Below are positions 46,000-57,030 of a stretch of DNA of 64,000 nt, piece by piece; position 1 is the stretch's first letter; each line of letters begins with the position of its first letter. Source of the DNA: Leptodontidium sp. MPI-SDFR-AT-0119 (lineage: Eukaryota > Ascomycota > Leotiomycetes > Helotiales > Leptodontidiaceae); the NCBI GenBank assembly GCA_020726505.1, contig JAHLEZ010000002.1, positions 4,960,001 through 5,024,000 of the forward strand, given 5' to 3'. Both the position numbers and the translations under genes were made by a program. The notes under the pieces are model-generated. The model was not told the DNA's origin and did not search any database. It was given only the letters and a program-made list of their open reading frames with translations.

Positions 46000-48815
46000 T
46001 ATCCCTTCCACCCTCAAAGCAAAGGTTTTGTCGGTGCACGCTGAAGTGGAGTACCAAGATAATTAGAGCTGTTGAAGTGGATGCGATCTGCAGAAATAAA
46101 TGAGGCTCCACCGGCGAAATGACGCAAGATTTGCTGCCCAAAGCTTTGGAAATTGAAGCAACTCGCATCTGATATAAATTTCTAGCTGTAATTATAGAAA
46201 ACAATGAAAAATGAAGATATAAAGACTAAAATTAGTGCAAATGGTACGGCTTGAAACACTGCTGACATAAAGGCAAAGAACACTCTCCACAACTTCGCTG
46301 TGTTACTCGAATATTCTCCATCGAACCTTTGGAAACCTTGTATCGACAGTAGTAACACTTCGCGGGGGGGTTATGGCTTTGTATAACGTGATGGCGAGCC
46401 AAATATCGAGTAGTATTCGGTGTAACAAGCTTACTACTCTGGTAGACTCGAATAGGGCTGTTGCGACGGGTTTTTGAAGCCTCCACACCGATCAAGTCTT
46501 CCACCAAAAGCTCCCTGAATATGCGGTGCGAACGCTGCCCCTCATGTTGTCGGCCAACCACCCTCGATTCTAGCTCCCATCTCCACAGCAAGAAGGCGTT
46601 GATTATGGCGGAATCGAGGAGCCAAAAGAAGTAGGGTAGCTAGTTGCGCCGTGTAGCCTGCTTTGTGTTGAACTTAGCTCTCAATTAATCTGCGCGGTCC
46701 ACACTATTCATGTTGTAGTTATAGTCGTCGATCGGAATAATAACTAGTAAAGCTAGCCTACTCGCAAAGAATCGCTGGAGCTCCTTTGCTGTAAGAAACT
46801 CGACCTGATCTTCAGGCGCAGGTATATGAAAAGCCTCGCGAGTGGTAGCTGTCATAGTCGCAGTATCTCTAGGACGGCGTCGATTTCGTATTATATAGCC
46901 CAAACCATCGTGAATCGTACTCATAAGTCGTACAACAGCTTGATCTTGCCAAATAATTAAGAGGACCGGCTCTCCACCTTCATACTATAGCACTTGTGTC
47001 CTAATCTCTCCCTAGTCCAGTATTTTGCCGTTATTCGTCTTCAAAATCTCGTCCTGGAACAAATCCATCATCATGTTGCGTCGCACAGTCCCTACAGCAC
47101 CGATTCCGTAGCTGCGAAGAGTCGAGAAGAGCTCGTAGCTCGTAAAGAGGTTGTCCATAAAGATGACATATTTATGTCGTTGGTAGGGGAGGTTAAGGGC
47201 GAGAGTTAAGACGCCGCAGGTAGTTGAAGTGAGATTAGGGTGAGCCTCCTGAGTTGCTTAGATATCTTGAGTACCTGAGGTTTGATGAGTCAGCAGGAAT
47301 ACAGCCAATAAGAACGTTGTAAATTTAACCGAATCAATGAGATAAGAGAGATAACGCGGGAGCTAAGCTACTTTTAGATTAGCTTCCCTATCATCATATC
47401 CTTACTTCTCTCTACTCTCACAGTTCTCTCCTTTTATAAACTCTACAACTCTACCAAAAGACGGAAATCGATGTAACAAAATAGAATTAGCGACTTACCA
47501 CACGATCCCGAATAGTACAGCCAGTCGTATATGTACCCCTTATAGCAAAGCGCCCAGTTTTTGAACCCATTAGGCTCAGGCTTGCCTGGAACCTTGGTAA
47601 CGTGCTGACTTCGCCCTCGATACCCGATCATCATCTCGTCGTACGATATATGGGACCCAAGGGTGACAACAGCTTGGAATTGGGCTTGCAAATGTGTATC
47701 TAAGGGGCTCAACTTGTGGTGCCAATCCGCGGGGATAAGATCCTAATCATCGTCGACATCTGAGATCTTAAAGAACTTCTTAATGTCCTCATACCGCTTG
47801 TATTTCATACGATGGATTGGAGACGAAAGAGTTGGTGTTTCCCAGTGGGATTTGGGTCTGCCATTACCCTGGTATCTAATAAAGATGAGGAGGGCTACGT
47901 ATTCCTTCATTTCCTGCGTACTAACTGGCTTGAAAGCATGGCGTTTAGTATCCGGATTCTCGGTCCTCCAATAGATGGCGTATTTGTTCGTGTATTCTGC
48001 GAAGCCCTCGAACTGTTCCTCACCAAAAAACATACGGAAAAAGCTGGCTGGATCATCGATTACAACCTCGTCCGGCAGATGAGCTACTAGCGGGCGCTCT
48101 GGCACATCTATAGGTTCAAACCCATCCTCAACTTCGGCGCTTTCGACAATAGTTTGATAAGCTTTTCGCAGGTGCTTCTTTTGCCGGTTGGTCTCAGCAC
48201 CAAAGGTCGCTATTTGTTTAGTGATATCGTTATTGAACAAACCTTGGTTTCGGTAGAAATCCTCGTCGAATACATATGGAGATGATGCTGAAGGGGCTGA
48301 AGGACCGCGATATGGAGTGCTAACTCTTGGAGGACTAGACGAAATATTACGACGACGACGACGACGTGGTGGAGAAGAAGAAGGTAGAGGGGTTGTTGAG
48401 CGCCTACGACGACGAGGACGCATATGCGTGACTACAGGTGTAGAGCCATTATATCGAGTGCGATTTGGAGGGGTAGGAGAGCTAGGGGTATAACCGTCAA
48501 AGAGAGAGGTTGGAGGGCAGGTTGATAGCTTAGATGAAGCTCTGGAGGACATTTTGAAGGTAGGAGTAAGGTTAACAGTTCACAATGTAAAGGTACGGGA
48601 ATTTGGCCCTTTTAATACTACAGAATCGCACCCCTCAAGTCCCAAATCACTTAGTCGCGTCAACGCGTCTTCAGAGGTAACTACGCAGGAGGTTGGGAAG
48701 CTCCAGTTTTTATATTAACCAAGGCTCGCCAGCGATATTATACTCCACTACCACTATATTCGACTCCACTCCACCGAGAAACCGAAAAAACCTTTGCTTT
48801 GAGGGTGGAAGGGAT
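46000..48815 (-). mobile_element. piggyBac-family DNA transposon, complete but decayed
   Basis: Terminal inverted repeats about 35 nt long bound the element: TATCCCTTCCACCCTC at 46000 reads identically on the other strand from 48815, followed on both sides by AAAGCAAAGGTTTT. The total is 2816 bp. It contains one transposase gene on the minus strand (46232-48552). The TTAA duplication normal for the family is not seen at the flanks (they read TTAT/ATAG-like), perhaps because they have mutated. A C-run immediately follows the right end at 48821. Confidence 0.88.
46232..48552 (-). pseudogene. piggyBac transposase (DDE_Tnp_1_7), inactive
   Basis: Reads from ATG 48552. The N-terminal region is Arg/Ser-rich, then FFGEEQFEGFAEYTNKYA. 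The catalytic core is visible in pieces: SYDEMMIGYRG, FMDNLFTSYELF and WQDQAVVRLMSTIHDG give the three acidic residues, followed by DDYNYNMNSVDRAD and a C-terminal Cys cluster (CYYCRYKV...CGECSLPLCQQCF) typical of piggyBac. In-frame stops interrupt it: DRAD*LRAK (TAA where CAA is expected), RRN*LPYFFW (TAG where TGG is expected), one after TQVL, and one after DVDDD. At least one intron may lie near 47490. The stop pattern is the C-to-T/G-to-A type made by RIP. Confidence 0.85.
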
Positions 48816-48883
48816 AGCGCCCCCCCCCCCCCTTGACGTTGATCTAATAGCGAATTGCTTCAAATTACGCTTCAGGGGACTAT

Positions 48884-49450
48884 ATGAGACTTACAGGGAG
48901 CTTTAGTGGAGTTATAGTGAGAGTCCCTTGTATTCCAGCCACTAGGTGCCGCGTTCTCTGTATCCTCAACGGCTTCCTACAAAATGCATCTGATCCATCG
49001 GCACCCTTGGTTGACATCATCACAAATATTATCATACCGAACTTCCCTCTGAATTCTAGGCAGCCGAGCAACTCACCTTGTAGGTAATGTATGAATAGTA
49101 TCCGACCTTGACTGACGTGTGTCGTTTAGGGGCTGCAACAAGAGCACTTGGTGCCCACTTGGGTCTTGTGGTACCTCCAGAAGATGCTCCACCACCTGCA
49201 CAGGAAGCCTTCATTGTACGGATACGTATTCATATAGGACTCAGCCCTACTTTAGCATAATCTCGACGCTGTCATCCACAACAACTCCGGCGCTGCTCTT
49301 ACTCTTCTCTATGCTGGAGCAAAATATGGAGCTCGCAATGCAGCTGGCGACACGATACTGCATCTAGCTGCTCGACATGGGGATCTGACGATAATTCAGG
49401 TCTTGGTCGGTTTTAGTTCCAAGTTTCGGTCGAAGAGTGGAAAGCATTGA
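48884..49450 (+). pseudogene. Truncated ankyrin-repeat gene
   Basis: Coding-like exons start 69 nt beyond the piggyBac right end. The first, about 48884-49080, contains APLVDIITNIIIPNFPLN. A second from about 49130 (AATRALGAHLGLVVPPEDAPPP) joins at GTACGG..TTTAG to a third from 49256 encoding one to two ankyrin repeats (AVIHNNSGAALTLLYAG; GDTILHLAARHGDLTIIQVL), then stops at 49450 after FSSKFRSKSGKH. Typical ankyrin proteins have many more repeats, and no clear ATG opens the first exon, so this is probably the leftover of a larger gene, its 5' end replaced by the transposon or lost. Confidence 0.55.
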
Positions 49451-50113
49451 AGGGAATTTGGAGGAATGTAGGAATTAAAGTTTGTGGGGAGTTGACGACT
49501 TTTGAAGTGTTGGAAATCATATGCTAAGGGCTGGTTTGCTCACGTGTATTTCCCAGTCATACCACTTAGACGGAGCAACAATGCCACCAAAGTTCGGGTT
49601 CCAAATTCGGGTTCAAAATTCGTTTCTAAACCTGGATGAATGGGACTCGTTCCTACTTTTTCTCAAGTACTTCTCAATAGACTTAGGCCAGATAGAGCCA
49701 TCCCGATGTAACTCTCGCTTAACCCCCAGCAATCAAAACAAACAAGAGTTGTTCATGATGAAGCAGGTATTCGTCGATTGTCTTGGAATTTGGGCGTACA
49801 AGTGTTGTCATCCCTTTCCCGTCTATATTAGATACCCCACAACTCGACACAATAATGGTTCCTTAAATCCAGAAATTTTTTGCCAACCCAGTCGAGGCTT
49901 CAGGAGAAAGTAATTGAGTCTTGAAAGGGGGCGCATCACGTGGTAAGCTCAGCTGAGCTCGAATTTCAGTGAAGAAACTTATATTACAAGGAACCAGGAA
50001 GGTCTGAAATTCTCTGCTTCAACCAATGTAAGGCTCAAAGCATTCGAAATTTGTTGCCATTACAACGGGTGGACCTTTTTATCAGCTACCCGAACCCCCA
50101 GAAGTTAACTCAG
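49451..50113. other. Intergenic region
   Basis: Between the ankyrin fragment and the acetyltransferase-like gene. A 130-codon frame at 49521-49913 lacks any recognisable feature. Nothing supported. Confidence 0.5.
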
Positions 50114-51638
50114 TCAAACACTTAGCAAAATCTCCTTCCCCTCCCCAACACACCTAAGCCCATACTCTAGATCCTCCTTAACACCCCCCACCACTTCCCC
50201 ATCAACCACACCCTCCAACCACGTAATCGCAATCGTCAACGGTCCCCCAGCCACACTAGCAACATTGAAATACATCGCCGCTCCCGTAACGCTCGCCGAC
50301 TGCGAAAAGACATCTCTCTGAATCCTCCATTTCCCACCCTCACCCTCAGCCCCAACCTTCAAACTTCCCACATTAGAAATCTCATACGTAGTCGAGCGCC
50401 GCTTCCCCATCATCCCAACAAACATCTTGCGCAGATCAGAAATATACGGTATCATCCCAAGCAGATTATCATTCGGTAAGCCAGCTAATTCATCCCGCAT
50501 AGCGGAGCGGAACGTTCTCGCTATCTCCCAGATTCGCGACATGGTATCAGATTGATTGTTCGAAGACCGTAGATTGGAGATTGTCCCGGTGGGATGTTGA
50601 ATCTTGAGTGATCCTACATGAACACCCATCTCCTCCGTAGGCGACAGGCCCGTAAGATGCCGTAGCGAATACGGCGTCGCTGAAGTGAATTTCTCAGCAG
50701 AGGGGATCCTCTTCGCAAGACTCGCGATAATCAACCCGTGGAGAAGGCCTGTCAGAGTAGCGTTCTCAGCTTTGCAAACTGTCAGAATCCCAGAGACATC
50801 CTCCGCTGAAATTTCAAAGAGCTTGACATTCGTCTTGTACTTCGTGACAAGATCTTCTGAACATACAGCACCACCAGTCCATGATTCGGTGGGTGCTGGG
50901 AAGAGCCATTTCGGCTTAAAGTTATCCCAAAGAATCATCAAGAAAAACATCCAGCTGATCTTGAAAAGTACCGCCTTTTCAAGAGGTAATGTCAAAGTGA
51001 TTGAGCGAGGGACTTGCAGAATATGATTCGCCAACGAGAGATTATCAGATGGGTTGTTAAGTGCCTCTAACATCGACCGATGAAAGACAACACCGCTCAT
51101 CCCATCCGCAAGCGCATGATGGAAAGCAAAAAACCACATCAAAACCCGTCCCTTTCGTCTCGGGGAATTTCCTCGTAGGAACAACAATGATTTTCCAAGG
51201 CGGTTGAGTACCGAGATCCAGCCAGAGCTCTCCATGCTGAAACTCCAAAGCCTCAACGATAGCTTCGTCTTCTGACTGCGATGGTTTCGGAATATGGTAT
51301 CTGATGCATTTGGACAGACTGATCGAATCCAAGCGGATGAACGCCGCGTCGTTTGTATCCTCGTTGATGATTCCACAACATAGTGCTGAGTGTTTGAGAA
51401 CCACTTGGGCGACAGCCGCTTCGATAATCGATCCTAGGAGTTGTGGCTCTGTATCGGTCCTGTATCGGGCTGTGTTTGCGACGCTTCTGTAGTATCCGAG
51501 GTTATGTGGGATTGTTGAGAACTTCTCGCTTCCCATTCGTCTTAGTATGGGTGGGATCTTGTAATCGAGTGAGAGTGATTTTTTGAATACTCACAGATTC
51601 CCCACGGGTCTCAGTATCTTCGCTTCATATTAAGCCAT
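50114..51638 (-). pseudogene. Alcohol acetyltransferase-family gene, frameshifted
   Basis: The protein resembles the alcohol acetyltransferase family (PF07247; acetyl-CoA-dependent O- or N-acetyl transfer). A first exon (51638-51595, ending in LRPVGN) joins over a GTGAGT..AAG intron to 51540, giving the family start (EKFSTIPHNLGYYRSV). Translation then runs to about PPWKIIVVPTR. The HHALADG motif (HxxxD catalytic site) and the rest, ending LSV at 50114, lie in another frame, so one nucleotide has been gained or lost near 51140-51185. In addition the first exon reads MA then TAA. Two independent lesions indicate a pseudogene, unless they are sequencing errors. Full length would be near 480 residues. 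Confidence 0.75.
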
Positions 51639-52051
51639 GATAAAGAAAAATAAAAAATAAAAAAGGGGTCGTAATGATACTCCACTCCACTCCAACAGGC
51701 AATGTCCCTATTCTGCAGCGACGAAGGTTGAAAGAGAGAAACAAGCGAAAACTGGCTACAAAAAATAACAATAACCAGCCTCGCTAGAGTCAAGTCAAGT
51801 CAGTCCCTTCTCTACCAAAGGCAACCATCCCAAAAATTATCAACAGGAGAAAGAAATCCAGAAGCCCGTTCGAATTCGAATTCGAACTCATTCGTAATAG
51901 TGGATCACATCCCCATCCCCAACACACCAACCAATCACCTCAGCCTTCCTCCGTTGAAATTCCGTTTCACGTTCCTCCGCCCCCTTCCGCCTCTTCAAAC
52001 TCTTATCTACAAACAATAATAAGTTAAAAAATTAATTTCAACCTTAAACCA

Positions 52052-52083
52052 CCCCCCCCCCCCCCCCCCCTCCCCCCCCTCCC
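52052..52083. repeat. Poly-C tract
   Basis: A run of 19 C, a single T, then more C, in the 3' intergenic region. Prone to length error in assembly. Confidence 0.9.
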
Positions 52084-52243
52084 ACCCCAACTCTTTTTTT
52101 TAAAAATAAAAAAAGGAAAACATAGTGAAATAACCCTCTCTTCCGCCCGTAAATCACAAACCGCACTTACAGATACATACAGGTAGATACGTATAGCTAA
52201 ACCCAAACCCACCTACCTTCCCACACACAACCCCTTCCTTCAC

Positions 52244-52262
52244 CAAAAAAAAAAAAAAAAAA
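52244..52262. repeat. Poly-A tract
   Basis: About 18 consecutive A residues in the same intergenic region, in the sense opposite to the neighbouring minus-strand gene. Simple sequence. Confidence 0.9.
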
Positions 52263-52399
52263 CAAACCGCATTATCTACCCCACCGACCGATTCACTCTC
52301 TCGCCTGTCATATTTTTTCTTATTCCATGTTACATCTTACATCCCAAATTCACAGTCAAGTCAAAATCAACTCAACTCATCTCAAACCAAATCACATTT

Positions 52400-52430
52400 C
52401 CCATCCCATCCCATCCCATCCCATCCCATC
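52400..52430. repeat. (CCCAT)n microsatellite
   Basis: About six units of CCCAT. It resembles no known telomere repeat of ascomycetes (TTAGGG/CCCTAA), so it is simple sequence. Confidence 0.9.
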
Positions 52431-53295
52431 ACACCTCCTATCTCACATCACATCACATTACATCTCAAACGAAAACCAAAAAAAAACAAAATTCTCAAAA
52501 GCATAACCATCCCATTATTCTATTCACAAGCACCGAGTAAAACTCTTACTTTATTGCACTGTACTGCTCTGATCTGCCTTTAATTCGCTTGCTATGCCTA
52601 TCATACGTATGTGTGTGAGCGTGAGCCCAATAAACTCTTGTCTTTCTTTTCTTTTGCTCTTCTCCCCCCCACCCAGCTTTTTTGCTCCTTGTCCCTTCCT
52701 TCGCCCCTTTACAAAAAAAACCGCAGCGTACAAGTACCCATGATGGCATGCATACATGCATGGGATGATACAAAAACAGTATTTCTGTACAAAAGAATTA
52801 CCTCCTCTCTTCATCTCTCTTCCTTCCCTTCTCTAACCATTCATTCGCACCAGCAAAAAACCAAAGGCGAGCGAGTGTATTTCCCAATTCCCGGATCCCA
52901 AATTCCCAAACCCAGTACCAGAAATCCCAAGGTATCATCTTTATCTCCAAGCAATGCCCCATTCCCCTCTCGCTTTTCCCTTCTCCCCATAAAGGTACAC
53001 ACCTCCCATATGAAATCATATTTAGCGTCTCCTCCTCTCCCCTTCCTCCTCATCGTCTCAAGAAAAAGAAAAAGATTGTATTGTGATCCAGGACCGACCA
53101 TTCCCGGTCCAGGTCATAAGTAAACGCCATTTTCGCCAGCCAATCATATGTAATCATTCGCTAAAACGCTATTCAAAGAGGTATTGTGTTTGTGGGGTAT
53201 CAAATCAAAGTAGGACTGTATCGATCGATCATAAAAGTTCGGGGTCGGTATGTAGGTGTATGTAGTAGTATCATCGGCCGTTGCAAGAGGAGGGT

Positions 53296-56200
53296 TCATA
53301 TCGTTTGTGGTGTGGTGTTCTGTCTCTCCCTCGAATGTGTCCAAGCAAAGAGATCGAATTTATCTGTTCGGGCAGTCGAGAAAGGGTTCTGACCATCGAT
53401 GGGACTTGGTTTCGGTTGTGGATCGCGAGGTTCGAGGAGGAGACTCTTGCGGTAATATTGTTGAACGTTTTCGTTCTCGGATGAGGACTTGACGCGGACA
53501 ATCTGTGCTTGGATCCATTCTTGTAACTCGGGGACATCTGCCAATCTGTATGGGATCTGGAAACGTTGAAGCTCGCCAATGATCTTGGCTGTTCGAGTGT
53601 GCTTGTCGAAGTTGATGACCGAGATTCCGTCACTGTCACCGAGACCTGGGAGTTGTCTTTGGGCAGCATTGCCAGCGTCGACGAACGTGAGATCAGTCAA
53701 GTACATTCCGACGAATGGAAGGCAAGGTGGCACGTGGTCGTGAAGCCTTCTTCGGAGAACAGCGTAGTTCTTGTCCGGCTCGACAATCGCTTGCAGACCC
53801 TTGAGCATATCTTTTCGCTTTTGCGAAACCATATCCCAAGTCCTCTTCAATCGGATGATAGTCGACGAGTTCAATGAACAGATGATGGCCATCAATGAAT
53901 CGTAGTTGTTCAACTCCAAGCACTTGTGCGCGATCTTGATCCAGTGCTTGATGATGATGGCACGCTTCTTCGCGTCATCGTACTGCAGGATAGTGTCGGC
54001 TACCAAGTTAGAAAGATCAGTCGAGAGTGTCGACATAGCCCGAACATTAACAGCATTGGATCCAGATCGCTTTGTCCATTCTGATCCGAGGAGTTCCTCT
54101 GGCATAATCGAACAGAAGATGGTCATCTCCTTAATTGTCAGCTGTCGTGCCAGCTCTAGAGGATCGAATTCCAGAATTGATGGGTTGCTTCCACCCATCT
54201 TCCAGTTCTTCAACGTGCTAATCTGACTCTTGGTCAAGTTCACAGGTGGTAGCGGGGTGTCGGCTGGGATGTATTGCGCAATCGATGTCGATGTCTTGCC
54301 CATTGATGAAACCAAGCGGGGTACAAGAGGTCCATCCGTGGAAGATACCTTTTGTGACAACTCCAGCAATCTTCGGCCTGCTCCGGAGAGGACCTTTCCA
54401 AGCTTTTCGTTGGCGAATGGTTGAATGACCTCTAGGGCATCATGATCCGAGATATCCCTCCAATGCGATTCCAACCACCCCTTGAACACATTGTACACGC
54501 GTAACCGTACTGGCCCAGCGATGTGAGGGCTCTCTGCAACGTAATCGAATCTATCAACCAGGGCTTTGGCGAGCTCAACTGGCGTGACAAATAATCTAAA
54601 GGTGAGGTAGAAGGTTGAAACAAAGATCGAATCAGGTGTCGAATCGTGAGTAGTGAGTCTCTCTACTAGAGCTGGAAGAGTACCACCCGTAATTTGACCC
54701 TCCTTGTTGTGGAGTAACTCATGCGCAAACGTCCTCTCCAACATCTTGTTCTCTCCGTCGTCCAAGTCGTCAGCAAGGGTCGATTGGCTACCAGTCATGC
54801 TGAGATCGGAGATCGAAGGTTGATTTCTTGGAACGTAAACAGAGTTGTCTGGAGTCGTTGCGCGAGTTGACGTTTGAGAAAGCATGCTTGATTCGGAGTC
54901 GCGCATGCTGCTGAGATAGGTGCTACTCGTACCAGAACTAGAGATGGCTATGCTACCAGTTCGGAACGAAGATTGGAATTCACCATCGTGTCCTGATGAA
55001 TGCTCCGATGGACTGTAATCATCCTGAGTTAACAATGGACTAGTCAACTTCGGTAGCGGAGGTAGCAGTGACTTCCTTGACGATCTCTTCGACGATTCCG
55101 TCGTCGCGCTCTCAACAATCTCGTTCTCGGCGACTGGTTCCAATGCCCTCGGCGACAATCGTGGACCAGTTTCTTCGACCTCGGGGGATCCCAGTGGGAC
55201 ATCTGGGAGAGGTTTTTCGTAACTCGGGATGATGAGAGGAGGGGGAGGTGGCCGGCTAGCTGGTTCTGGGGGCGAATCTTCATGAGGTGGTGCTGATTCC
55301 TTAGCCTCCTCCGCAACGACGCCAATTGACGCTACATCGATACCAAGCCCATCGTTCTCGGGTTCGAACTCGAAATCTCCGATTCGCTCAACCACGAACC
55401 TAGTCTTCGCGACGCACTCTCCAGCAGCCTTCACACATCCCGTGGCCGCCATGAGGAGTCTGCCATTCTCCTGTGGCATGACCACGTCCTCATCTTCTAT
55501 CCCCGACATCGTGATGATCTCCCGTGCAGCAAGCACTAATTTGTTGATCCTGTCGTACATGGCGTTTCGTGCTGCGTCGAGTGCCTCAGCACTCTGGTTA
55601 TCGTGCGCACAAATCACCTCGACGACAGTCAAGAGCTCTCGTCCTGCTGTAACAGATTGTCGCACTGTTGAAATGAGATCAGCAGATGATTGCGACTGCA
55701 GATGCAGTCGACCAATGAATGATCCCAGGAACGAAAGGAAGGTATCATGGCTGGCATTGAGTCGTTCCGACACCAGATTCTGTCGCTGTGCTGCTGGAAT
55801 TGATGCGGATAATCTGTGAGAGAAGGATTGCCTCTTGATTTGCATCGAGGAGGGCCTTGAGATGGATAGGGGACGCCCGGTTGAGCCACTGGTGGAATAT
55901 GATGTGGAACCACTGGAAGAGAAGTTGCTTGACATCCGTTTGTATGACTGTCGTTTTGTTTGCTGCTCTTCGGCCCGTTGTGATCCCAAGCCGCTTCCCG
56001 AACTGTGACTCGAGCTCCTGCGAGATGCCGTATCGTATGCAGGGTCTCCATGCTGTGCGTCTTCAAATGACGTCGACTCTGCTGGAGGTGTAGGGGGATT
56101 GTAGACTTCTTCAGCTACTGTTGCCATTACTCGGTGGATTGGTTGCTGCCGCGACCGGAGCTCATCTTCTAGGACGTCAAGGAACCGTACACCCCTGGTC

Positions 56201-57030
56201 ACTATCTTGAACGCCTTTAGTATCATCTCATCAATCGTGTTGTTGACATCTTCTGCCTCGGCTTGCGTGGGATGTGCTCCCGCTGTGTACTCCTGTAAAC
56301 GTTTCGCCGTCTTTACCAACGCCGAAAGATCTGACAACAGTGCTTTCCGATTCCTTCGGAGTCCTTCATTGCCTTGGACGAGGGGTGACTCTCTCGTCAA
56401 GCAATTTGATTTTTCCTATGATCGTCAGCAAACATCACTCCATGGTTAGTGCTTACTACTGACTAGTAAATATCGCACTCCAGCGATAATTCCTCGCATG
56501 AATTCTTGGTTTCCAAACACTTCACTGTCGCTGATAATACCACTCCGCATCAGATCCCAGAAATTCAGTAGTGCTTTCAGCAAATTCTTCATCGATTCTG
56601 GATCGTAAGCTTCGCAGTAATTCGTGGGCAGCCATCCTCGGGCGCCAGACACGAGTAAAGTTCCATCAGCCCAGCCGTTTGTATGTATCGAGTGAACCAA
56701 GATCACATCTCCCTCGTTCAGCGGTAGTGTTACCGTCGTGTCGGAAATGGCGTATGTTGGGTGGAAAGGGTAGAAAGCTCGTAGGAAGGGATGAAAAACT
56801 GGTTGCGAGGGCTCCATATGTCGATTGAGGTCCTCCTGAGAACCATTGGGTGTTGCGGGTGGTGTCATTTGTGATTGACTGCCCGAGTCTCCAGTCTTGC
56901 TACTGCTCCTCGACGAGGTATTCCTGCTGTGTCTTGAAGCCGCACTGGATCCACGCGACCTGTCCTTGTTGATGGACAGAGGAGCTACGTGAGCGCTGTT
57001 CCGCGCAGAGTAATCACTCTCCTTCACCAT
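53296..57030 (-). CDS. Cdc25-type Ras guanine-nucleotide exchange factor
   Basis: Exons 57030-56464 and 56415-53296 give 1228 residues, in phase. It loads GTP on Ras and drives the Ras/cAMP pathway. An SH3-like domain spans about residues 80-145 (FYPFHPTYAISD; LNEGDVILVHSI; GARGWLPTNYCEAY). A helical region with Ser-rich linkers follows. RasGEF_N is at about 764-890 (GGTLPALVERLT; FVSTFYLTFRLFV) and the catalytic RasGEF domain at about 940-1157 (LARQLTIKEMTIFC; RAIIIKHWIKIAHKCLELNNY; PCLPFVGMYLTDLTF). The intron uses the uncommon donor GTCAGT, chosen because it joins VRYLL to EKSNCLTRE, as in relatives from memory. ATG 57030 is the first in frame; no ATG precedes it back to a stop near 57155. 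Confidence 0.93.

Larger units (their letters stand above)
51639..53295. other. Low-complexity intergenic region, 1.7 kb
   Basis: The 3' flank of the Ras exchange-factor gene (its stop is at 53296). It is unusually rich in homopolymers and simple repeats, listed separately, and has no supported gene. Confidence 0.6.

Noticed and set aside
45743..46204. 153-codon frame on the minus strand
   Set aside because: It crosses the left end of the piggyBac element; an artefact of the junction.
49521..49913. 130-codon frame
   Set aside because: No recognisable motif and located between pseudogenes.
52400..52430. CCCAT repeats as a possible telomere tract
   Set aside because: Does not match TTAGGG/CCCTAA and lies inside a gene-bearing region.
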